Origin: a bacterium
GTDB taxonomy: Bacteria; Planctomycetota; UBA11346
DNA: 20,175 nt
Assembly (NCBI GenBank): GCA_020049615.1
Contig: JAIFKN010000199.1
Coordinates: forward strand, 1-20,175
Direction: 5' to 3'
Below the pieces are notes generated by a model. That model ran no database searches and was not told the origin of the DNA. It saw nothing but the letters and a program-made list of their open reading frames with translations. Below are positions 8,601 to 15,919 of the stretch, piece after piece. Made by a program: the position numbers and the translations under genes. Positions within the stretch are counted from its first letter, which is position 1; each line of letters opens with the position of its first letter.

Positions 8601-9001
8601 CTGAACAGCAGGCCGGCGCCGAGTTCGTGGCGGTGCAGGTTGCGCTGCCGGGGGTGCAGGGCGGGCTGGTCCGACCACGGCTCCCACAGCCGGCCGCCGT
8701 CGAGCTGCAGGCAGCTGAGGAAGCCGGCGCTGCGCGCGTGGTCGAGGATGCGGTCGGCGTTGACGTAGGGGAACAGAGCCAGCTCGGGGTCGCGCCGGCC
8801 GGCGCACAGCGGGCCGTTCGAGCCGGCGAACAGCCAGCATTCGTTGTCGCCCACCGCAGTGGTGAAGAACGGCGGCATGCCATCGACATCATCGATGCCG
8901 ATCCAGCGCTCGCCGCCGTGCATGCGCTCGGACGACCTGGGTACGCCGGCACGCAGGACGGACGGGGAGGTAGCAGGAAGCGGGGTGGCGAGGTCGTGCA
9001 T
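5612..9001 (-). CDS. Large (alpha/alpha)6-barrel carbohydrate enzyme, GH94-type phosphorylase-like
   Basis: The protein has 1129 residues. The ATG at 9001 is preceded by GGAG with six bases of spacing, which decides the start; the frame is open further upstream, but that part has no homologous look. An N-terminal part rich in beta-strand and aromatic motifs (FFTTAVGDNECWLF, LALFPYVNADRI) resembles the beta-sandwich of GH94-related proteins. The middle has WQGNWRDIFQN at residues 462-472, DGYNPYRV, and RRPEWNDANN with EWND at 646-649. These recall the GNxRDxxQN and DWND motifs of cellobiose-phosphorylase-like enzymes, where DWND lies at the catalytic acid. The length is nearer the 1100-1200 residues I recall for GH149 beta-1,3-glucan phosphorylases than the roughly 800 of GH94. 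The family assignment is an inference; a hydrolase or an unclassified family is possible. There is no signal peptide, so it probably acts in the cytoplasm. It lies upstream of the Dabb gene. Confidence 0.6.
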   Translation of the reverse strand: MHDLATPLPATSPSVLRAGVPRSSERMHGGERWIGIDDVDGMPPFFTTAVGDNECWLFAGSNGPLCAGRRDPELALFPYVNADRILDHARSAGFLSCLQLDGGRLWEPWSDQPALHPRQRNLHRHELGAGLLFSESDLESGLELAAELATCQRFGLVRRVALSNRGTRAVRVRVLDGFHRLVPPGVGTATWASYSYLAQAYMRHERVPGQRTALYTLNAAITDRAEPCEVLRCAAAWWLGQPGGSTLLSTRQLDAFRAGAATADEDEVRGATGALLCDLTLTIEPGETVRWLVGADTGLDQAEAAALVALIGRADAAAEVEDAIACDRVGLRARLAAHDGLSLTGDRGDDDAHRSATLFNLMRGGVLPADLAVSRADFAAWLAGRNRAVAERARDAIAGWPEHLPLTALAECAGECDDAQLERLAGSWLPLTFSRRHGDPSRPWNRFAISLFDRDGRPRSSWQGNWRDIFQNWEALALSFPSALPAMIATFLDASTADGYNPYRVTSEGLDWEVPEDGPWSNFGYWGDHQIVYLTRLLESAVVHHPGWIEARLARCAHASADVPYRIRPYAELLADPHHGVRFDHAAHDAAMARCARIGSDGRLLPGPDGQPLLLSLAEKLLIPVLAKLSNLVPGAGIWLNTRRPEWNDANNALVGWGCSIVTVFQLHRHLALLRRVTAEAAELPLSAATAQFLDGLAAALPAAGAAAGRDAQARKTVMDRLGAIGQLHRERVYARDLGAIVAVSAARLRAFLDAAGAAIDATLAAAARPDGLFDSYTVLDPAEMAVRRLDPMLEGQVAAIASGWQTPAATMRLWRAMRASPLWDEARRTFLLQPDRVVAPFLTRNRVPAAEAEAIGLLVRQDTGIVVRDGGDIRFAAALTNARELDAQLDRLAADPSLAALVARDRDAIQALYERVFSHRTFLGRSTTMFGFEGLGSVYWHMVSKLHLALAEAAQRADGDERRALAGALAEVRAGLGPAKTPAEFGAFPCDPYSHTPAHAGAQQPGMTGQVKEEILARRARLGISVVDGRLTFDPARLRREDRLAAPGQFAWVDLDGRERRLAVPAGGLALTVCQVPVLFRPGASACAVVSRDGRHEEFTSSTLPAGISQAIFHRSGDFERIEVGLGG

Positions 9002-9062
9002 GATGGGCTCCGGACGTCCGCCAGCATGGCAGGCAGGCGTCAGGATGGTGGAGGGGTGTGCC

Positions 9063-9095
9063 CCATGAGGGCGCTTCCCCTTCCGCCCCTCATGG
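9063..9095. repeat. 9-bp inverted repeat in divergent intergenic region (operator candidate)
   Basis: CCATGAGGG at 9063-9071 is matched by its exact reverse complement CCCTCATGG at 9087-9095, with a 15-base spacer. Allowing one bulged base extends the pairing by a further C-G and G-C. The repeat lies between the start codons of two divergent genes (9001 minus and 9169 plus), so a transcription terminator is unlikely. A binding site for a dimeric regulator, or a hairpin in the leader of the minus-strand gene, fits better. The remaining 167-bp gap shows no other clear structure. Confidence 0.45.
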
Positions 9096-9168
9096 ACGGA
9101 ATGCTCCGGCATGCGCCTTCGTCCAGGCCATGCTGGCGCTCGGGCGGGGATAGGGCATAAAGCCAAGC

Positions 9169-9678
9169 ATGGACGAGGAACCCCTGCTGCGCGCCATGCC
9201 GCGGCGCCCACTCTACCAGTTGCGCGGTCTGATCACCCGCATCGATCTGTCCATCCTGACCGCCATCGACGAGGAAGGTTGGTTCGCCACACGGTCGGCC
9301 ATAGCCGCGGATGTCGACTGCAAGGAGGTCCGCATCGCCGTGATCATCGTGTGCGGCAACGAGGCGCTGGTCGGACGCGAGGGCCGCCTGGCCCATGACG
9401 CCGACATCGGGCCGGAGTGCGAGGGCCTGGCCGCCCTGAAACGCTTGGCCAAGCTGACCGCCGAGCAGGCCTTCGGCGGCCCGGTGCAGGCGGTCGAACT
9501 GGTCGGCTATCTCAATGACGATGCGGATCCGACCCTGCGCCAGACCTTCGTTCTCACCTACCGGGCACGAGTCCCTGCCGGCACCGCCGCGCCGCAGGGG
9601 ATGTCGTGGCTGCCCAAGGCGCAGCTGCCCAAGGCAGCAGACCCCTTCTCGGCCAAGCTCGCTGGCCTGCTGGCCTGA
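9169..9678 (+). CDS. Hypothetical protein, possible degenerate Nudix fold
   Basis: The protein has 169 residues, and I do not firmly recognise it. The order of segments resembles a Nudix (MutT-like) protein: a strand VRIAVIIVCGNEALVGREG, then a helical ECEGLAALKRLAKLTAEQAFGG where the Nudix box would be, then VELVGYLND and TLRQTFVLTYRARV, and a late MSWLPKAQLPK. The catalytic pattern GxxxxxExxxxxxxREUxEExGU is not present, so if the fold is right the protein is not a normal Nudix hydrolase. The N-terminus, with a stretch LSILTAIDEEGWFATRSAIAADV, could alternatively be a winged helix. There is no signal peptide or membrane segment. The stop codon is 6 bp before the kinase gene, so the two are almost certainly co-transcribed. 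The start ATG lacks a clear Shine-Dalgarno sequence; TAGGGC/CATAAA lies just upstream. Confidence 0.6.
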   Translation: MDEEPLLRAMPRRPLYQLRGLITRIDLSILTAIDEEGWFATRSAIAADVDCKEVRIAVIIVCGNEALVGREGRLAHDADIGPECEGLAALKRLAKLTAEQAFGGPVQAVELVGYLNDDADPTLRQTFVLTYRARVPAGTAAPQGMSWLPKAQLPKAADPFSAKLAGLLA

Positions 9679-9684
9679 TCCGGC

Positions 9685-12600
9685 ATGGGGCACACCACCA
9701 CGGTGGTCCGCTTCCCGGGATCCGGCGACGAGGACCGGGATCAGAGCAGTGTCACGTCCATGGCCTCGACGGCCCCGACGCGCCTGACCGCACGCCTGCG
9801 CGGCGTCGATCGCGAAGAGGATCTGGCGCGGGCGCTCGACGCCTGGCGGCCGCTCGGCGGCCTGACCGGAGACGGGGCGCGCTTCGTGCTCAGCGGGCGG
9901 CTCGGCCAGGGCTCGCAGGGCGTGGTCTTCGCCCTGCGCGACCGGGACGCGCAGCGCATCGTGGCGTTGAAGACGCTGAACGGCCGCGATGTCGAGCGCG
10001 ACGACGTGTCCCGCTTCCTGCACGAGGTGCAGATCACCGCCCAGCTCGAGCATCCCGGCGTGGTTCCGGTGCACGATGTCGGCGTGCTGCCCGACGGCAC
10101 CGTGTTCTATTTCATGAAGCGGGTCGAGGGGGTCGTGCTCACCGACTGGCTGGCGGGGCGGGCCGGTTCGCCGGAGCACCGCTTCGAAGTCATCCAGCTG
10201 TTCCTCAAGATCTGCGACACGATGGCCTTCGCCCACAGCCGCGGGGTGGTGCATCGCGACTTGAAGCCGCGCAACGTCATGGTCGGAACCTACGGCGAAG
10301 TGCTGGTCATGGACTGGGGCCTGGCCAAGGTCATCGGTGCCGCTGAGCCGCTGCTGAAGGCCCACACCGATGTGCAGCTCAGCAGCATGGCCGACCATGA
10401 GACCATCGCCGGCACCGCGGTCGGCACCCCTGCCTACATGAGCCCCGAGCAGGCGCGCGGCCAGCTCGATCGGGTCGACCACCGCTCCGACATCTACGGT
10501 CTCGGCGTCCTGCTCTACGAGATGCTGGCCGCCGCCTCGCCCTACCAGCGCGGCGATCTGCGACGCACTGTCGCCCAGGTGGTCGGTGGGCAGTGGAAGC
10601 CGATCGACCAGCACCAATCCTGCCGTGATCTGCCGCGCCGTCTGTCGGCGATCGTGCACAAGGCCATGGCCCACTCCCAGGACGATCGCTACCAGCATGT
10701 CTCGGAACTGGCGTCCGACCTGCGTTCGTTCCTGGCCGGCGAGGCGGTGAGCGCCTATCGTGAGACCTTCGCCGACCTCGCGGCGCGGCTCATCGACCGC
10801 CATCGCCGGACCATAGCCTGGGCCTCCGTCGGCGTGCTGGCGGTGGCGGCGGTCTCGGGGATGGTGTGGTGGCATCTCCAAAGCCGTGACGCCAGCAAGG
10901 TCGAGGAGTTGCGCGCGGAGGTCGCCCGCGCGGTGGCGGATGGCGCATGGGCGCAGGCTCGCCAGGCAAGCGAGCAGATCCTCGCCTACCGCCCCGGCGA
11001 CCGCGAGGCGCGCGATTCGGCCACCCGTTTCGACGAGCGCGTCAAGAGCGAGGCGGAGCGGCAGGCCCGCGAGGACGAGCAGGCGCGCAATGCCCGGCAG
11101 AAGCAGCTGCGCGCCGCCCAACTGCGCGAGCAGGCCGCCGCTGCGGCGTCGCGTGGCGGGATCGACGATCTGGACGAGGCGCTGACGATGGTCAAATCCG
11201 CCCTCGAGCTGCATCCGACCGATACCGGCCTGGCGGCCGACTATGAACGCTGGTTCACCGCCCTGGCGGCGCTGCGCACCGCGCGCGAGCAGGCCGCCGA
11301 GGCGGAGACCAAGCGGCGCCAGCGCCACGACAGCGCGATGATCTTCACCGCCCGTGCCATCGAGGTCGAACAGGCCGGGGATCTGGAGGCGGCGATCGGC
11401 GCGCTGAGCAGCGCGATCGAACTGGAACCGGATCCCGCCAGGGTCGACCGTCTCGGCGTGCTGGCGGCGAAACGCAGGGAGCTGCTCGCCGATCAGGAAC
11501 GCGCCCTGCGGGAGCTCGAGCAGCGTGCCGCGCGCGAGGCACGGCGGGCCGAAGCCGACGGCCAGCTGCGCGCCGCCGACGAGGCCCTCGCCGCCAACCA
11601 GCCGGCCCGCGCCCGCGGTTGCGTCGAACGGGCAGGGGCCCTGGTCGCCGACCATCCCGGACTCGCCGATGCGCGCCGCCGGGTCGAGACGGGATTGCGC
11701 CTGGCCGTCGAGCGCAGCGCGGAGGCGCTGCTGGAGGACGCTACGCGGGCCAACCAGGCGGTCGCCTCGCTGCGCCAGGTCCAGGCGGCCCGTGACGAGG
11801 ACACCCGCCGGCTGCGGCAGGAGCTCGGGGAGAGCGGTGATCCCGCCCGGCGTGTCGCCTTGGCCGCTGCCGAGGACGCCAGCCTGGCGGCCGAACGCGA
11901 GAGCGCCGCCCGGGTCGCCGATTGCATCGGCCTGCTGAACCGGGCCCTGGCGCTCGCCCCCGGTCATCCCCCGGTGCGGGCTGCCCTCGCCTCCTTCTGG
12001 GTCGAGCGGCTGGCCGAGGCCGAGGCGGCCGGGGACCTCGCTGCCGCCGCTGCCTCCGTTGCGCAGGCCGGGACCTATGACGATGGCGCGCATCGGGATC
12101 TGCTTGCTGGCGTGGCCTGGGTGGTGAATCGCGGTGCGATCGCGCTGCGCCTGACCACGATCCTCCGGCAGGCTGACCGCACCGAGGCCCCGGTCGGCAC
12201 CCCGGTCGAGGTGGCCGCCGGGTCGCGGGTGCAGGTGATGCGTGGACGCTACCTCGTCGAGTCCGCGGATGGCGTGCGCACGGCGATCGCCATCGAGCGC
12301 GGCTCCACGCGCGAGCTGCGGTTGCCGGCGCTTCCCGCCGGGCTTGCGGCCGGCGAACGTTTCGTTCCGGGCGGCACCCTGCGCGATGAGAGCGGACGCG
12401 CTCTGGAGGAGATCGCGCCGTTCGCCTGCATGGAGCGCGAGGTGACCTGCGGCGAGTGGCTGGAATTCGTCAACGACCGTGCCATCTCGGCGCAGATCGA
12501 TGCCGCGCTCAGCCAGGGTTACCTCATCTTCGTGCCACGTGACAGCGCCTACTACGACAAGGACAACAAGAAGGGCATGCCGCGGTGGAAACGGCGGTCC

Positions 12601-13104
12601 GAGTTCCTGGGTCGGGGCGGGTGGGTGCTGGAGGAGGACAAGGGCGGCGCGCGCATCGACCCCGGGTGCCCGGTCTCCGAGATCAGCCATGATGACGCCG
12701 TGGCCTACGCGGCCTGGCGCGCCAGCCGCGATGGCCGGCCGTGGCGGCTTCCCTCCGTCCAGGAATGGCAACTGGCGGTGCAGGGCGGCGATGGGCGAGC
12801 CTACCCATGGGGTTCGGCGGCCGATCTGGCGTTCTGCGCCTCGTTGGCCCGCGACGCCACTACCGCCGGCCTCCCGGGCGGGCGTCACCCCACCGATCGC
12901 TCCGTGCAGGGTGTGCTCGATCTGGCCGGCTCGCGCAGCGAGTTCTGCGCTGGGCGCAGCCAGTTGAGCCCTGAGCTACGCCCGCTGCTGGGCGGCAACA
13001 TCACCGAGCGTCTGCCCGACCGCTTCACCGCCTGGAGCCGGCGCGACTACGACCGCCGCCTGGTCCATCCCGGCTGGGGCGTGCGTTTGGTCTTCTCGCC
13101 CTAG
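9685..13104 (+). CDS. Transmembrane Ser/Thr protein kinase with coiled-coil/TPR-like region and FGE-sulfatase-like domain
   Basis: The protein has 1139 residues. Residues of about 65-350 are a complete Hanks-type kinase: glycine loop GQGSQG near 74, lysine K96 in VALK, helix-C glutamate E114, HRDLKPRN with D192 and N197, metal-binding D210 in a DWG variant of DFG, and SPE ending at E255. All catalytic residues are kept. One membrane helix follows at about 376-397 (AWASVGVLAVAAVSGMVWW). Residues of about 400-840 are Ala/Arg/Glu-rich helices with TPR-like repeats (AIGALSSAIELEPD). A PEGA-like strand region leads to an FGE-sulfatase-type domain from about 893 to the end (FVPGGTL, RLPSVQEWQLAVQGG, YPWGSA, LGGNI, GWGVRLVF). 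The CxxxxC pair of true formylglycine-generating enzymes is absent, so this end is probably a binding or sensor domain outside the cytoplasm. The start ATG at 9685 lacks a strong ribosome site; 9760 is an alternative. Confidence 0.9.
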   Translation: MGHTTTVVRFPGSGDEDRDQSSVTSMASTAPTRLTARLRGVDREEDLARALDAWRPLGGLTGDGARFVLSGRLGQGSQGVVFALRDRDAQRIVALKTLNGRDVERDDVSRFLHEVQITAQLEHPGVVPVHDVGVLPDGTVFYFMKRVEGVVLTDWLAGRAGSPEHRFEVIQLFLKICDTMAFAHSRGVVHRDLKPRNVMVGTYGEVLVMDWGLAKVIGAAEPLLKAHTDVQLSSMADHETIAGTAVGTPAYMSPEQARGQLDRVDHRSDIYGLGVLLYEMLAAASPYQRGDLRRTVAQVVGGQWKPIDQHQSCRDLPRRLSAIVHKAMAHSQDDRYQHVSELASDLRSFLAGEAVSAYRETFADLAARLIDRHRRTIAWASVGVLAVAAVSGMVWWHLQSRDASKVEELRAEVARAVADGAWAQARQASEQILAYRPGDREARDSATRFDERVKSEAERQAREDEQARNARQKQLRAAQLREQAAAAASRGGIDDLDEALTMVKSALELHPTDTGLAADYERWFTALAALRTAREQAAEAETKRRQRHDSAMIFTARAIEVEQAGDLEAAIGALSSAIELEPDPARVDRLGVLAAKRRELLADQERALRELEQRAAREARRAEADGQLRAADEALAANQPARARGCVERAGALVADHPGLADARRRVETGLRLAVERSAEALLEDATRANQAVASLRQVQAARDEDTRRLRQELGESGDPARRVALAAAEDASLAAERESAARVADCIGLLNRALALAPGHPPVRAALASFWVERLAEAEAAGDLAAAAASVAQAGTYDDGAHRDLLAGVAWVVNRGAIALRLTTILRQADRTEAPVGTPVEVAAGSRVQVMRGRYLVESADGVRTAIAIERGSTRELRLPALPAGLAAGERFVPGGTLRDESGRALEEIAPFACMEREVTCGEWLEFVNDRAISAQIDAALSQGYLIFVPRDSAYYDKDNKKGMPRWKRRSEFLGRGGWVLEEDKGGARIDPGCPVSEISHDDAVAYAAWRASRDGRPWRLPSVQEWQLAVQGGDGRAYPWGSAADLAFCASLARDATTAGLPGGRHPTDRSVQGVLDLAGSRSEFCAGRSQLSPELRPLLGGNITERLPDRFTAWSRRDYDRRLVHPGWGVRLVFSP

Positions 13105-13152
13105 CTGCTTGGGGGGCTGCGCCCTGGACCCCGATCCGTGCCCCGGCTTTCA

Positions 13153-13180
13153 TTGGAACCGACGGACGCCCCGGTAGTCT
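13153..13180 (+). promoter_or_regulatory. Candidate promoter of the FHA-GAF gene
   Basis: TTGGAA at 13153-13158 (four of six bases of the -35 consensus) and TAGTCT at 13175-13180 (three of six, keeping TAnnnT) are separated by 16 bp in the 88-bp gap after the kinase gene. Transcription would start about 6 bases before the ATG at 13193, giving almost no leader. No Shine-Dalgarno sequence is visible before that ATG, which agrees with a near-leaderless message. The gap also has a small GGGC-TGC-GCCC hairpin at 13114-13124, too short to call a terminator. Confidence 0.35.
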
Positions 13181-13192
13181 CTGCCACACACG

Positions 13193-14658
<1,466 letters not shown>

Positions 14659-14659
<1 letters not shown>

Positions 14660-15402
14660 TGCGCGGCCCCGAGGCCGGCAACGCCGGCCGCTTCCAGCAC
14701 GAGCTGCCCAGTCCGGTGCCATCGCATCCCCTCGACGCCCGCATCACGCCCGAGCGGGCGCGCAAGTACCGCCAGGTGCTGGCCCGGCGCACGGCCCGCC
14801 TCGCGGTGGTGATCGAGGACAGCTACGACCAGCACAACGCGACGGCGATCATCCGCACCTGCGATGCGTGCGGCATCCACCGCGTCGTCGTCACCACCGC
14901 GAACAACGGGTTCAAGGTCAACGACAAGGTCAGCCAGGGTGTGCACCGCTACCTCGACCTGCACGTGCTGCGGGACATCGACGCCGCCGCCGCGCTGCTC
15001 AGGCCGCAGGGCTACCGCTTCTGGATCACCGATCTCGCCGCCGGCGCCACCGTCGGGCCGGCCCAGCTGCTGCCGCAGCTGGCCGCCGCCCCGTTGGCCA
15101 TCGTCTTCGGCAACGAGGGCCACGGCGTCTCCGACCGCGCCCGCGCCCTGGCCGATGGCTGCTTCCTCCTGCCGATGGCCGGCTTCTCGCAGTCGCTCAA
15201 CCTGTCGGTCAGCGTGGCCATGACCCTGCAGGCCCTGCGCGGCGCGGCGGTGGCCGAGGACGGCCCCGGCGACCTGCCCGCCGACGAGCAGGTGCGCTGC
15301 TACGACCGCTGGGTCCGCGCCTACACCGGCGAGACGCTCGGCCCGGTGCCGCGTCCCGCCCTCGACCGCCACGGCACGGTGGTTGAGGAATTCCGGGCGT
15401 GA
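14659..15402 (+). CDS. trmH: TrmH-type (SpoU family) RNA 2'-O-ribose methyltransferase
   Basis: The protein has 247 residues, similar to TrmH (about 200-230), which methylates the 2'-hydroxyl of G18 in tRNA using S-adenosylmethionine. All three SPOUT-knot motifs are present: motif 1 HNATAIIRTCDACG with N60 and the catalytic-type arginine R66; motif 2 AIVFGNEGHGVSD with N152-E153-G154; and motif 3 LPMAGFSQSLNLSVS with S179 and N181. The opening VVIEDSYDQHNATAIIRTCDA is closer to TrmH than to the L30-like-domain 23S rRNA enzymes, and there is no such N-terminal extra domain. The exact target RNA is an inference. The ATG overlaps the stop of the FHA gene by one base, and the DUF4304-like gene starts 1 bp after its stop. 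It therefore belongs to the same transcription unit. Confidence 0.85.
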
Positions 15403-15403
15403 C

Positions 15404-15841
15404 ATGCTGAAACACCTGGTCCGACGTATCCACAGCGTGCTCGGTCCGCTCGGCTTCGCCCGGATCGGCACCACCTGGCGGCGCAATCACACCATCGCCT
15501 TCGACGTCGTCGGCATCAGCCAAGCGCAGTTCAGCAGCGGCATCACCGTGCGGCTCGGCGTCTACTTCAAGAACCTCGGCAACGACACCAACCCGGTGGC
15601 CGAGTGCTGCCACCTGCGCACGCACCTGCAGGGTGGCGAGCTTGAGGCGTACGCGCAGGAGTTCGACGAGTCCGAGGAGCAGACCGCGCAGGTCGCGGCG
15701 GCGCTGACGGCCACCGCACAGCCCTGGTTCGAGGCGATGAAGACCCGCAGCGGCGCCCTGGCGGCCATGGCGCGGGACGCGGAGTCGGCCTCGCCGCAGC
15801 TGCAGGACGCGATCACCTACGGTTCCATCCAGCTGGCCTGA
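15404..15841 (+). CDS. DUF4304-like small protein
   Basis: The protein has 145 residues from the ATG at 15404, just after the trmH stop. A GAGGAA stretch at 15385-15390 is upstream but rather far. An in-frame TTG at 15383 would overlap trmH and is less likely. The N-terminal pattern LVRRIHSVLGPLGFARIGTTWRR, then a hydrophobic strand around IAFDVVGISQAQ and VRLGVYFKN, resembles DUF4304 proteins, whose members begin with a helix ending in GFkkkgxxW and have no assigned function. The middle holds two adjacent cysteines (AECCHL) and an acidic helix. There is no signal peptide or membrane segment. It is the last gene of the signalling run and is followed directly by a strong hairpin. Confidence 0.75.
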   Translation: MLKHLVRRIHSVLGPLGFARIGTTWRRNHTIAFDVVGISQAQFSSGITVRLGVYFKNLGNDTNPVAECCHLRTHLQGGELEAYAQEFDESEEQTAQVAAALTATAQPWFEAMKTRSGALAAMARDAESASPQLQDAITYGSIQLA

Positions 15842-15842
15842 A

Positions 15843-15862
15843 GCAGGACGCTGACGTCCTGC
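15843..15862 (+). terminator. Perfect 8-bp hairpin after the DUF4304-like gene
   Basis: GCAGGACG at 15843-15850 and CGTCCTGC at 15855-15862 are exact reverse complements around a CTGA loop, starting one base after the stop codon. No T-run follows, so this is a terminator of the type without a U-tail or an mRNA-end stabiliser, not a classical intrinsic terminator. Confidence 0.55.
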
Positions 15863-15919
15863 CAGCCGGACGAAGATGCCTCGTGCATCATCGATTCACG
15901 TGGTTAAGGCATCGGTCCC

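Noticed and set aside
5657..9160. A plus-strand open frame of over 1100 codons opposite the phosphorylase-like gene
   Set aside because: Its predicted protein is low-complexity Gly/Ala/Arg/Gln with no domain motifs, as expected antisense to a GC-rich gene. The minus-strand frame has recognisable motifs and a ribosome site.
9002..9211. A longer N-terminus for the phosphorylase-like protein starting at 9211
   Set aside because: It would overlap the divergent gene at 9169 and lacks a ribosome site, whereas the ATG at 9001 has a well-spaced GGAG.
9040..12888. A minus-strand open frame of nearly 1300 codons opposite the kinase gene
   Set aside because: It is antisense to an intact kinase with all catalytic residues. 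Its composition is His/Gln/Arg/Gly-rich without any domain pattern, an effect of third-position GC.
12361..13104. True formylglycine-generating (sulfatase-modifying) enzyme at the kinase C-terminus
   Set aside because: The expected cysteine pair near the end of the fold is absent, and no sulfatase gene is nearby.
13111..13132. Terminator between the kinase and FHA genes
   Set aside because: The GGGC-TGC-GCCC stem is only four base pairs with no T-run. The longer GGGG/CCCC pairing is weak, so read-through is likely.
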